DNA from: Podospora pseudoanserina
Lineage: Eukaryota > Ascomycota > Sordariomycetes > Sordariales > Podosporaceae
Assembly (NCBI RefSeq): GCF_035222485.1
Contig: NC_085925.1
Span: 1,674,001-1,738,000, forward strand
Direction: 5' to 3'
DNA: 64,000 nt
This document shows positions 14,568 through 25,200 of the stretch, in pieces. Each line of letters opens with the position of its first letter. Within the stretch, counting starts at the first letter, position 1. A program made the translations under genes and the position numbers. The notes below the pieces were generated by a model. The model ran no database searches and was not told the DNA's origin. It worked only from the letters and a program-made list of their open reading frames with translations.

Positions 14568-14839
14568 GGGAAGGAGAGATGTGACATTTGGTACTAGTTA
14601 GACTACTCTCTTGCTAAAAGCTGTCAGGATCAGGACTTTTCCATCATGTAGGAGTAATTTGGAACTTTCTGGGCCGGTAGATAGAGACGACAAAGGTCAT
14701 ATCTTGTTAAATTCATAAAAATCACACAAATCACATTAGGGCTTACATATACTTCCAAAGCAAACTTGCATTGGCTTTTCAATGATATATTTTTTCAAGG
14801 TTGGTTATATACCTAGTCCACCCACAAAACCTACATCAT

Positions 14840-16123
14840 TCACCTCCCATACAGCAATTTCTCCACCCTCTCCCCAATAGCCAAACAACTCGTCAAACCC
14901 GGGCTCTCAATCCCCAACAAATTCACCCACCCCTCCCACCCCTTCTCCCTCTCAATATAAAAATCCACAAACCCCTTCCCATGCGCGACGGCGCTCGCCC
15001 TCCCCAGCTTGGGCCTAATCCCCGCGTAATCCGGCACGAGCTGCCCCTCGTCCAGACCAGGTAAATACCTCTTGACCTCCCTGATCGTCTCCCCCAGCCT
15101 AGCCTGATTAACCCCCAAATCACCCGGACCATCAACCCACTCCACATCCGGCCCAAATTTAATCCTGCCCGCAAGATCCATGGTCAGATGCGTCCCCAGC
15201 CCTCCATGGCCAGGCTCAGGGGCGGGGTAGATCAACGTGTTAACCTTGGGCTGGGGGGCAGGGTAAGAAAAGTAATTCCCCTTCGCATAGTACAGTTTCT
15301 TGTGTTGATCCTCCGGAACGATGAGATTGTTGATCTTAACCGCGCCCAATCCAGCAGCGTTGATGAGAGTTTCCGTTGTAATGGCGGAGGTTTCACCGCT
15401 GGGATCAGAGACGACGAGTTCCCAGCCTGAGGAGCCCTTGTTCCCTAGCGGGGTAATACCTTTCACATCGGAGGATAACGCGAGAGTACCGCCCGCTTCT
15501 TCAAAGAGTCCCAACAGGGTGAGCATCAGCGCGTGGGAGTCGATGATTCCCGTTGTCGGCGACTCCAAAATGGCTTTCTCTGCCCTGACGGCTGGTTCCC
15601 TTTTTTTGGCGGTTTCTAAAGAGACCCACTCAATAGGGACGTGGAGTTCATTCTTGCAAAAGTTGTGGATTTGCTCGAGGGCCGCGAGTTGGAGGTCGTT
15701 TTGGGCTACGATCCATTTCCCTGTGCGGCGGTGGGGGATGTCATGCTTCGCACAGAGGGAGTAGAGCAGTTCCTTGCCTCTGAGGCAGAGGGAAGTTTTG
15801 AGGGAGTCAGCACCGTAGTATATGCCTGCGTGGATCACCTCGCTGTTGCGGGACGAGGTTTCTGTTCCGATGGCATTGTGGCGCTCGAGGAGGAGCGTTG
15901 ATGAGGAAGGATGTTTCCTGGCCAAAGATTGCGCAATCGCTAAACCAACTACGCCGCCGCCAATTACGGCGTGGGTAAAATCTGCATTGCGCCGGGCTGT
16001 GTTGGAAAATAGCCTCCTGAAAGCATATGACGTCGTTGATGGTGATGTCAACAGTGTTGGTGAAGCTGAAGATAGTGATAAGGCTTTGATAAGGGGGCGC
16101 AAAGGGGCGTTGCGCACAGGCAT
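14840..16123 (-). CDS. L2HGDH: L-2-hydroxyglutarate dehydrogenase, mitochondrial
   Basis: Single exon, 427 residues. The first 45 residues are rich in Arg, Ser and Ala and lack acids, as in a mitochondrial presequence. The FAD-binding dinucleotide fold is HAVIGGGVVGLAIAQSLARK. Further family motifs are RNSEVIHAGIYYG, with the conserved SEVIHAG block, and SYPAPQPKVNTLIYPAPEP. The C-terminus carries DYAGIRPKLGR and NLLGIESPGLTSCLAIGE, which close the FAD site in the DAO/L2HGDH family. The enzyme oxidises L-2-hydroxyglutarate, a side product of malate dehydrogenase and other dehydrogenases, to 2-oxoglutarate and passes electrons on via FAD; it is a metabolite-repair enzyme of the mitochondrion. 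Length matches the family (about 420-460). Start choice is supported by the presequence. Confidence 0.93.
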   Translation of the reverse strand: MPVRNAPLRPLIKALSLSSASPTLLTSPSTTSYAFRRLFSNTARRNADFTHAVIGGGVVGLAIAQSLARKHPSSSTLLLERHNAIGTETSSRNSEVIHAGIYYGADSLKTSLCLRGKELLYSLCAKHDIPHRRTGKWIVAQNDLQLAALEQIHNFCKNELHVPIEWVSLETAKKREPAVRAEKAILESPTTGIIDSHALMLTLLGLFEEAGGTLALSSDVKGITPLGNKGSSGWELVVSDPSGETSAITTETLINAAGLGAVKINNLIVPEDQHKKLYYAKGNYFSYPAPQPKVNTLIYPAPEPGHGGLGTHLTMDLAGRIKFGPDVEWVDGPGDLGVNQARLGETIREVKRYLPGLDEGQLVPDYAGIRPKLGRASAVAHGKGFVDFYIEREKGWEGWVNLLGIESPGLTSCLAIGERVEKLLYGR

Positions 16124-17282
16124 TTCTTTTTACGTGCGGGCGCCGTCACGGGTATCGAAGGCTTAGTCTTGAGTGGACCAACTTATAGCTAAAAGAATTG
16201 ACTTTCTCACTGTCGAGTTTCTCCCTTTGGAACAGTGGTTGAGATCTCAAGGTGGTGAGGCGGATCTGGACTCGGTGCCTTCGGTGCTTGTTCGCTCTTC
16301 GGGCGGGCCTGGGTTAGTGGGCTACAAGCTTGATGGATGCCGTCAACGGCGTCTGCTGCACCGCTGCCGGAGCATGGTCGAGGTGCCGCGTGATTGTCCA
16401 ATGACACATTCTGGCCTCTTTGAGGGTCTGAGATAAGCTTCAGTACACGCTTCAAACAGCAGATTTCAATTTTGAAGTGGTAAAAGTGGCCTGTTGAAAG
16501 CCAACCAGAGTTTATTTATTTGTCCTCGCCATCCCAAGTGTTGGTGTCGTCCAAGGAAGCCAAAGTCTGTTTCCCGGGGTGGCCTTGGCATCACGTTAGT
16601 CAGGCGTTCTTGCGGTGGAACATCAGATGCTGTTTATAAATCATTCGGGATAAGAGCAGAGTAGTATACCCAAGGTAGGTAGGTACTCCGTAGTCATAGA
16701 GAACAAGACGTGGCTGAGAGAAAATGTCAGATATCAGACGGTGAGGAAGGTGAGAGAGAGCCGTCTTTAGCAAATAGGATGGCATCTTGTGGTCAGGTGT
16801 GAAGTCTCGCCGGCTTCAGGAAGGCAAGGTTCTTCCACGGGCGGGTCCGATGGGAAAAACGGCCTGTGAAAGATCGTCATGCGTCACTCGGCAGGCAGGA
16901 GCAAGGGGCATCTGGTGGGGCTTCACCCCACCATCCAGCGCACGTCCACCTTGTTCCGGACCTGTCCAGACCACTTCCAGCAACATCCCCAAAAGCGTCA
17001 TGCCTTGACTGCTTCGGAGTCTCAGAGTCTCCCCACTGGTTCTCTTGCTCCGACAAAACAACTCAACAATATTGCCGCCTCACGGACCTGAAGCGGAACA
17101 CGAAGAAAAGCACCACATCTGAAGACGCAGCTGGTCACGGGAGCTGTGGCCAACAGAATCGACATCAACAACCACCAGATATCTTTGGTCAAAAGCCTTC
17201 CTATTCCTGAACTTATCAAACACACTTATCGTACCTAAAGATACAAAACCCACAATTCGCATACAGAACAACCGCGCAGAAC
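16124..17282. other. divergent spacer between L2HGDH and the coiled-coil protein gene
   Basis: 1.16 kb, presumed to hold both promoters. A GGTAGGTAGGTA motif (16673-16684) is one of several similar tetranucleotide runs in this window. No gene is recognised. Confidence 0.55.
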
Positions 17283-18484
17283 ATGGCATCCGCCATTCCG
17301 GAACCAGCCAACAAGTCCATCAACGGAGACGGCGCTGTCTCGCCCTCTCCGGGAGGGAGGCACCCCTCCATCTCACTCCAAGCTACTGCGACCCTGAACG
17401 CCCAGCTGCAGCGGGAGTCACCCTCCAGACGTAAGTGTCATCTGTCCTACCCCTGGCACGCCTAGACACAAATCCACAACACTCTTTCGTAGTCGACTTG
17501 GACGATTCAGAGGCATTATTGTCACCTCGCAACTGCATTCGCAATCCTGGTTGATCTATCCGCGGAGTGCTGCTGGCTGCGTAAACCACGGCTCTGTGCT
17601 AACAATATCAAAAGGCTCATCTGGTAGCCCTTTGTCTCCCAGCCGAGCTTCCCCCATCAACGGCCGTCGTCTCTCTCAAGTCATTACCAACTTGCAACTC
17701 GCAGACCCATCAGTGCCAGCACCAGGAGAGATGCTTTCCGACTCGCAAACCAACAGGCCAGGGAGTTTCCGAGCCATGAGCCCCCACCGACTGTCCGTCA
17801 CCGGATCCCCTCGATTGATCGCCACTGGAGAGCCCCGTCACAACCGAGCACCATCTCTTGGGGAAATACACCAGGAGTTGGAGACTGAGCAGGAGTTCCA
17901 AGTCAATAGGCTCCTTGGCGAAATTCGCCGCCTCCAGGAACAGGTCGATAGCTACAGGCGCCAGCAGTCTGGCTCTGCCGCCGGCAGCGAAGATCCTGCC
18001 GAGCGAACCACGACCCCGATTCCCACTTCGATCCCGCAGGTCCCAGCCGGAGCTAGCTCCGGATCCCTGCCGCGGTCCCCAGTCTTTGCTCATCCGCGCA
18101 GCTCGTTCGACGTAGCTCGCGCCGATCTACGTCGCCGGTCTAGAACCCCCAGTAGAGGAGCGTCGCCTAGGTTGCGGTCGACCTCGATCAGTGGGGACAG
18201 TGGCGAACAGTGGCATCTAGGCTGCCGTGACGAGAGTGCTTTCTACCAAGCCGAGACTCAAATGTTGATTCGTGAGAATCAGATGCTGAAGCACCGTATC
18301 AAGGAGCTTGGTAAGTTGCCAAATTGTGAGACAGTGGGATTCGATTGATTGCTAATATCATGCAGAGCGTCAGTTGACCGATTCGACCGGAAGCAATGCA
18401 TCCATCACCCACGAGCCGTCTCATCCTTCACATCTCACCCACTCAACATCTGTTTCTGAAGAAGAATCGTCCAAGCCAGTCTAG
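17283..18484 (+). CDS. conserved fungal coiled-coil protein, function unknown
   Basis: Four exons inferred: 17283-17430, 17493-17549, 17615-18310 and 18366-18484, giving 339 residues with consistent phases. The N-terminal third is Ser/Pro-rich with SPSR/SPxR repeats that look like phosphorylation sites. A first coiled coil is EIHQELETEQEFQVNRLLGE continuing to about 36 residues (roughly 145-180), followed by a Ser/Arg-rich linker with RRRSRTPSRGASPRLRSTS. A second coiled coil, SAFYQAETQMLIRENQMLKH followed by RIKELERQL, spans the third intron. The protein ends in an acidic SVSEEESSKPV tail. I do not recognise a named family; the arrangement suggests a scaffold or cytoskeleton-associated protein, but that is inference. 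Splice sites are near consensus, and the ERQL join supports the last intron. Confidence 0.72.
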
Positions 18485-21400
18485 AGAATGGCTCTCAAGC
18501 AAGCTTCGGATGAAACTTCGTCAGCTGTGCCAGATGAGCAGTACAGCTGTCTTTAGACGAAGTTCTTTCTCTCCTTGAAGAGCAGGGTGCACTTGGGCAC
18601 TCGTCTCTTTTTGACGAGATTCACTTGGTCTTACGATTTCATTGTCGTCATGGCGTTTTATTGGGGGCATTGGCTTTATTAAAGAGTAAGTTTCGCAGCA
18701 AGAGCTGTTCTCTGGCGGTTATGCTTCTCTTATGGTATCAATGGCGATTCATGGTTTCATCATACTAGCATTGTAATGCATACTGGAGTCTATCCAGGGC
18801 GCCATCTCATTCATTGAATTGGACGTTAGGACAAGCTTTGAAGGTCGGGTAGCCATAGGAACAGGCGTTGTAATTTTCTCGTCTTGCTCTTTATTGTTGC
18901 TTTGCACTATTTTCATATGCTCATTAATGGAGCTTGTTAGTTTTATTGTATCAATCAAACCACGAGATGTGTTTACGTTGGCGATGGTGTTTGATATCTT
19001 GAGATGCATGAAGGCTACTTGGGATAACATGAGTGCTAAACCTTTCATCCGAAAATAGGTATAGGTAGTGACGTTGATGTGATGGAGATTGGACCATAGA
19101 TTCTAGGAAGGGGATACTAATGCAGGAACAAATCATCTCCACAACCTCAGATTATAAAGCTGAAACTGGTACTAGGGTTTGTAATGGACGGTATTCTGAA
19201 GGGCGAATGGAGATGGAGGTTTGAGTTGGCTGGTATATGCCCGTTTTGCGAGGACGTTGACAACACATACATAGGTGCATACATATCTATATTTGGGTTG
19301 ACCGAGGTAAGAGACCTACCCACATAAATGTGGTGCAACGGGAAAACCATGGCTTCTTTGCGGTGAGTACCTTATGTATGTTTGTCGGTCAGCCATTGAC
19401 GATATTTTGTCTTGGGTTATTTTTATATCTGTTGCTTTCTTCTTTCGCTCTTGCAGAGGGTGGCTTACGGGTATCTAGGTGGCTTATGTTGCTTTTTTTT
19501 TGGGGGGGTTTTTTTTTTTTTGGTATGTATGCTGACTAGAGACATGCAGGAGGTGTATGTCTTTCCTAAGCATGGCACTGAGAGAATTCGAGTTGTCCGA
19601 GAAGTCCGATGGGGGTGGTACGAAGTGATGATGAATTTGTGGAACTGGCAAACGTGGGGGGTAAGGGAACAGAGGGAGGGTTGGTTTGTGAGATGTTGTG
19701 TTAGAGTTTGGGAGCTGGGTATTTATTTTATGTTGTGGTGGGTTTGACGGGCCACGCAATGTCGGTGAGTGGTGGGACAGCAGAGAGGGGTGGTTGAGGT
19801 GGGAAGGACAGATCCAGGGGAAAGACAAACTAGAGGTGAGGTTATTTCGAAAAGGGTGTTTGTGTTGTAGGTTGGATGTTGAAGTGGATGTTGAAGGATG
19901 ATCTGAGACGATGTTCACAATGACGAGGAGACGACCGACTGATCAGACCAAGGAAAAATGAAAGGAGGGGGAGATAACAGGAGGCCTTGTTCTACAATAC
20001 TAGGAGATGCTGTGCGAGCATGTGAAGTCAATATTCAAAGGGCTCGTGTGACGACGGTGTGGTTCGAAAAGGAAGCTGAGAGAGCGTATGTACGCAATGG
20101 AATAAAAAGGCGAGTTGCATATTCCCAGCTTCCAATGCTGTTCTTTTACGACGCCAAGAAGTCAATAGAGGAACGCAAAGATGCATAATTATATATGCGG
20201 GCGGCCGGGATACGATTTCAATATTGGAAGAAGTCATCATCATCATCATCGGATATATTCGAAGGGGGCAAGGTGAATTTGGAGGTGTGGAAAAGGTATG
20301 TTTCAAAGACATCCTTGAAGGGCCCCTTGAAGCTCCACGACGATGATGGCGCCGGCAGTCTCAAGGCTGAAGGACGTCTCAGACTTGGGAAGCCGAGCCC
20401 ACTTTTGGACCCCACATAGCGGAGCGGGAATGGGCCGGCCGAAGCTTGGATCGATCTGGTTTGTTGGGGGGCTGGGATTTCTAGGACCGGCTCCCTGAAG
20501 AGGTGCCGAGCTTGGTCCGGAACGGAGTATGCAGAGGAACGTCATGATTTTTGGTTGTTTTGTGAGGTGAGGGTTTTCATTGTTTAGGAAGTCGTGATGC
20601 TTCTAGTCTGTTGATATCAATTGATCCCCCACCTCCCAGGATCTCTCATTCATCAGTTTGTGATGACAGTTGGTGCTGTGGCCTCTCATAAGGCAGTTGG
20701 GAAAAAAGACGTGTGGATCCTGGTCCCTGCGGATTTTTGAGTTTGGTTCGGAACCGCGCACCCCTAAATTGAGAACCACGACGGACATGGGAGGGCCCCT
20801 CGCGGGTTTGGCTCCAATTCGACCAGCCCTTGACTTCAGCAGGGATGGACTCCCGCAACGAAACCTCACAATTTGCTTCTTTCATCACACGCAGCTTGAC
20901 GCATGTCCCAGAGATGCTGATAGGTGGTGGTGGTCAGCAAGAAGCAAAAAAATAAAAAAATAAGACACGCTCGGAGTCTTTGCCAGTCCTTTGGGAATTG
21001 GGATAGCGCTGCCGCCGCTGCGCTACCACCTAGGTAGATTGGGTAGGCGCCCAAACATCACCACTCCCGGCAGCCGACGAGCCCACCACAGAAACAACTG
21101 AAAGCGCTCAAAATCGAGCGCACGAGACATAGTTACACGGCTGTGTCTTACTTGGATGAGGTTCCTGTCCGATGTGAAGCCGAGCCTCAAGCGCCAGCTT
21201 TCCCAGCGAAGAGGAAAACAGGAAACACGGCTGGCGCATCAAGTGACTCGAGACCAGGCCCTGCCGACCCCCCCCCAGTCCCATCCAGTCCCATCCAAGT
21301 CTTTGCAGGGCTGTTGCTGTCTGTGTTCCCGCTTTCGCTTTCCCCCGATCATCCCCCTCCCCGGGCGTCATGTCCATCCATTCCACATTTCCACATGTCG

Positions 21401-21968
21401 TTTATATATGAAAACGTTCTTCCCACCCCCCTGGCTGTGAGACCCCTTCCCCCCTCCCCTCCGTGGGTTTCCCTCGTTTATTCAGTTCCCCCCCCTCCCC
21501 TCCACCTCCATCTCATCTCACTCATCAATATATACAACCCGTCCAGTGCATTGGGCCAAAAACTTGAACGCGGCACAGTTTGAGCTCTGACGTATATTCG
21601 GCAAAGCTGTTGTGATAATCTCTGGTTCGACCACTCTCGTTGCGACCTCGGGACCACCTGTCCCGTCTGCAGCTCGGAGCTTTGGGGAACACGCGCGCCC
21701 TGCCTTATTTTGTTGCTCCTCCTTTCTTATTCGAGCCTCGACCATCTGTCGGCTCACGCGTTCGACACTTGCAGGATTTTATCCCTTCCTTTCATTGTTT
21801 TGTTTTGGATTGCGACTTGACCAGGAAGGGATTTGTTTACAAAACTCGACGACTGGCGGTCTATCTTCCCATGTATTGCGATCACCAATCATCTCGACGA
21901 CAAAGCGGGCGCCAGATCCATAGCAGCATTCCAGCCCATTGGCCAGATCTGAGTAGACGACAAGAGGC
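18485..21968. other. 3.5-kb gene-poor interval
   Basis: No supportable gene. The part from about 18600 to 19450 is AT-richer than the flanks; 19490-19530 has T- and G-homopolymer runs; 20236-20252 is a CAT-repeat; 21250-21550 is C-rich and close to the PH-domain gene, so probably promoter and 5' UTR. Longest frames (about 145 codons) lack recognisable motifs and have poor codon use. Confidence 0.5.
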
Positions 21969-24335
21969 ATGACGGGGCAACAAGGGGATCCGGCACCTAC
22001 TGCAGCCGGGCTTGAAGCGTTGCAGAATTCGTTAGGGAGGAGGTCACGACCGCCGCCACTGGGGGATTGGAATGCGGAGGCGGGAAAGATACCGCTGCGT
22101 GACGACGACAAGCTACGCCGGAGAGAGTCAAGGCTGGGATTGAGGAGTATATTCGGCCGGAACAAGAGCACATCGGTAACGGCGGCACCGGCCTCGCCAC
22201 GAGAGGCGCAACGGAGTAGCGGGATACGCGCCTCACTAACGAACTGGCCCTATCAGGTTCATCATCAGCGCTCTGAGAGCACACTTGCTTCACAAGCAGG
22301 GCAGAATCTCAAACATGAGAAATCAACAGGAGGGCAACCATCGTCACAAGGGATTGTGCCATGGAGCCCACCGCCATTGTTTCAAGCTTACCCCCAAGCG
22401 ATCAAACACGCCCATCTACCAGCATGCACCGCCTCTACCGAATCGGTACTACGACTCAACAACAAGACCAGCTTCTCCATTGGAGGCAGCTCAAATCCGG
22501 CGACACCAGTAGCTGAGAAGTTTGACGAGGCCATTGGCGAGAAGACAGAGAAACCGAAGAGGAGACATCGGAGGAATACGTCGGGACTTCGGGGGGAGTT
22601 CAAGTGGACAACAAAGATGTTTGTTTTGGTTACGGCCGGGTACCTGCTTCAGTATTCAGGTGAGGGATCGTACGACCGACTGCCGGAAAAGATCCTTCAC
22701 TTGGGGAAGGACTCGGCGGCATTTGCCAGTGATGCCATCCCGGGACGGCATTGGGTCCTACAAATATCAGCAGTAGCCGAGTCGGATCGTGTTCCGAGCT
22801 CCCATGGCTCTTCCTTGCTGGCACGCCTGCCCTTCATGGGGCAAGAGAGGGGCCGTTCTCCGCATTTCCTGATGGTGTTCGAGAGTGCTGAGGAAATGGA
22901 TGCCTGGATTGCAGTATTAAGGCGTGAAATTGAGGCACTGGGTGGCAGGAAGGTTTTGTCTGAGACTGGCAAACCAAAGACGGCTGATGAAGACTCGCAG
23001 CTGAAAAGCCAGACAAGTCAGCGGACGTTGGTCGTCAGAGACCCAGAGCGCTTTTCACGGATCTGGGACCATAGCTCCTTGAACCCGGATATCCAACTCG
23101 ATGCTGCGGACGAGGATGTACGCGAGCAGTCATTTGACGATACGTCATCGGCGAGTGTTATTTCTCATGACGGGCGGCAACTGGATGCGCTCAGGGATAG
23201 CACGAATCGGTTTTCTTATGTCTCATCGGGCCAGCGAACCATGATCACATCTGCTGGTTCATCGCCTGCTTGCTCTCCAATTCGGGACACCTTTGCGGAA
23301 CACGAGTCCATGACACCGGACATGCCGCCCCTGGACGAGCACTGGTTGCCAAAGATGAGACCCAATGCTGCGGCGATCAACGACCGGAGACAGTCGCTTC
23401 AGGCAGGGAACCATGTGCTCGAGATGCATCTTTCAACAGCACAGACTCTTCGTCCTCGGTCGACTGAAATGGTGCCTCCGTTTTTGCCTGGCTCGCACCC
23501 AGTGTCTAATTTCAGCATTCCCCAAGGCATTAGCAAGCGATTTCCGGTAAAAGGGGTTGATTTCACCCCTGGTTCTTTCTCAACATTGCCATCTCGATTT
23601 GGCTCGCGAAGGCCACCTCCGTCTGCCTTGTCTATCAACTCCCGTCCGCTGTCCCTGGTTCTCGATCAACCCTCGCCAGCATCCTCGCCAATGAGCCACG
23701 CAAGGAAGAACAGCGCCCAGAGCACATTATCGAGCACACCAGAAGCTCTATCGACCTCTCCACCATCACATTTGTGGATCGAAAGCGACAAGTCAGACGA
23801 AGAGCTCAACTCCCCTGTCCAGCCCTCATCATATCCATCAATCGAGAACAGCCCACCAAAGTCCAAGCTGAACCCACCGCCACGACCTCGACGTCCCTCC
23901 GCTTGTTCAGACATCATCGAGGATGAGAGCAGTCTCATCTCTTCACAATCCCACCTCACAGCCCATCTCTGCGAGGGACCTCGATCATCCTCCTCGTTGG
24001 GCACATACGGGGGAGGGTTAAGCAGACTATCCGAAACCCTTGAGCCTCAGGCTAGAAGATCGAGCTTCGCCCAAGCAGGAACCTCACTGCCACTAAGCCC
24101 GAGATACCTCTCCCAACGCCCACTCAAATCAATTGCGAGATCATCACAACATTTGAGAATCGACTCCCTCGTTAGCCCGCAGTTCCTGAACTCGAGCAGG
24201 AGTATGTCCATGCTTGCAGAGGGACCACCACCAGCACCACCACCAACGAGGGCTTTGCCGCCAATCCCTAAAAGGACATCCACTGGGGGTGGCAGGAGTA
24301 GTTATGTGGCGGCCGCACCGCCGGGGTTCATATAA
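21969..24335 (+). CDS. PH-domain-containing fungal protein
   Basis: Single exon, 788 residues. The N-terminus is polar with Arg/Ser clusters (RRESRLGLRSIFGRNKS). A pleckstrin-homology domain spans roughly residues 205-330: it starts FKWTTKMFVLVTAGYLLQYS, has an inserted loop, and ends in the C-terminal helix SAEEMDAWIAVLRREIEAL with the conserved Trp. The remaining 450 residues are Ser/Pro-rich and disordered, with poly-Pro segments (NPPPRPRRP, GPPPAPPPTRALPPIP) that resemble SH3 ligands. PH domains bind phosphoinositides or proteins at membranes, so a cortical or membrane-associated adaptor is a reasonable inference. I do not know a named orthologue. The upstream region is long and C-rich, consistent with a long 5' UTR. 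No intron is needed to keep the frame. Confidence 0.82.
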   Translation: MTGQQGDPAPTAAGLEALQNSLGRRSRPPPLGDWNAEAGKIPLRDDDKLRRRESRLGLRSIFGRNKSTSVTAAPASPREAQRSSGIRASLTNWPYQVHHQRSESTLASQAGQNLKHEKSTGGQPSSQGIVPWSPPPLFQAYPQAIKHAHLPACTASTESVLRLNNKTSFSIGGSSNPATPVAEKFDEAIGEKTEKPKRRHRRNTSGLRGEFKWTTKMFVLVTAGYLLQYSGEGSYDRLPEKILHLGKDSAAFASDAIPGRHWVLQISAVAESDRVPSSHGSSLLARLPFMGQERGRSPHFLMVFESAEEMDAWIAVLRREIEALGGRKVLSETGKPKTADEDSQLKSQTSQRTLVVRDPERFSRIWDHSSLNPDIQLDAADEDVREQSFDDTSSASVISHDGRQLDALRDSTNRFSYVSSGQRTMITSAGSSPACSPIRDTFAEHESMTPDMPPLDEHWLPKMRPNAAAINDRRQSLQAGNHVLEMHLSTAQTLRPRSTEMVPPFLPGSHPVSNFSIPQGISKRFPVKGVDFTPGSFSTLPSRFGSRRPPPSALSINSRPLSLVLDQPSPASSPMSHARKNSAQSTLSSTPEALSTSPPSHLWIESDKSDEELNSPVQPSSYPSIENSPPKSKLNPPPRPRRPSACSDIIEDESSLISSQSHLTAHLCEGPRSSSSLGTYGGGLSRLSETLEPQARRSSFAQAGTSLPLSPRYLSQRPLKSIARSSQHLRIDSLVSPQFLNSSRSMSMLAEGPPPAPPPTRALPPIPKRTSTGGGRSSYVAAAPPGFI

Positions 24336-25200
24336 TCCCCAGATTTTATCTCATTCACTTCTATAGGGCAGTTGATCTGCCATTTTCAAAGGAAGGTTAA
24401 TCATCAAAAGGATGGAGGGGGAGGGGGGAGGGGGGAGGGGGGAAGGTATATGATGATCAGAAATATGGAAAGGATTCATCAAGGATTTTATACCCGAAGA
24501 AAGCAGAGAAGAACACGACGTCTGACGACATTTTCTATTATAAATATATATATATTACTTCTTGGTTGGTTTGAGGGTTAGGGTATTCTGTGGCTTTCGT
24601 AGCGGGCATGGTTAGTTAGCGGTAGGAGTTTGGGAGGGATGGGTAGGGGAGATTAAATGAATTGAATACAAATGTTGAGAACAATCCTAACGGGGTGTCT
24701 TTGTGTGATGACCGTGGTGACAGATGCAGCTTTGGGGGAGGGATTAGTTGATTTGAAGGTGTTAGGGTTGACGGTTGAGTTACGGTGTAGGGTTGGGCGA
24801 GGGCAGATGAAGTCGGTGTGTTGAAATCGACCTGCCAGTAAAAGCCTTTTTATATAAAAAAAAAATGGAGGCATCAAAAACTGGTGACTGCCTATTTTCT
24901 CTTCATCTGAAAAACTGCACCAAAGCCACAACAACGTTGAGGTCACCGTTGCAAAAACCACAACTCGCTGAAGTGAGGGGCGGCGATTTCCTGTCCAATT
25001 TTCAGCCCCACACTTTTGAATATCCCAAAAATTTGGTCAAGCGAACCTTCCTGTCCTTCCACACCCCACCACTTGTCAACCGTCCACCACCACGAAAACA
25101 ACGCGTGCAACCGGCGAAACCGACCTGGGACGACCAACTTTTTCTCGAATTTATCAAACTTCCGATCTCCCTCTTCCAGCAGATCGCAAAGTCAGTCAAA
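24336..25200. other. spacer between PH-domain gene and eIF3g
   Basis: 865 bp. It holds a short GGGGGA tandem run (about 24417-24446) in the PH-gene 3' UTR and the eIF3g promoter. No gene is seen. Confidence 0.55.
24417..24446 (+). repeat. G-rich (GGGGGA) short tandem run
   Basis: Four to five near-identical GGGGGA units just after the stop codon of the PH-domain gene; such G-runs could form a quadruplex in the 3' UTR. Confidence 0.8.

Noticed and set aside
19484-19918. 144-codon minus-strand frame in the gene-poor interval
   Set aside because: Ser/Pro/His low-complexity translation of T/G-rich sequence; no recognisable domain.
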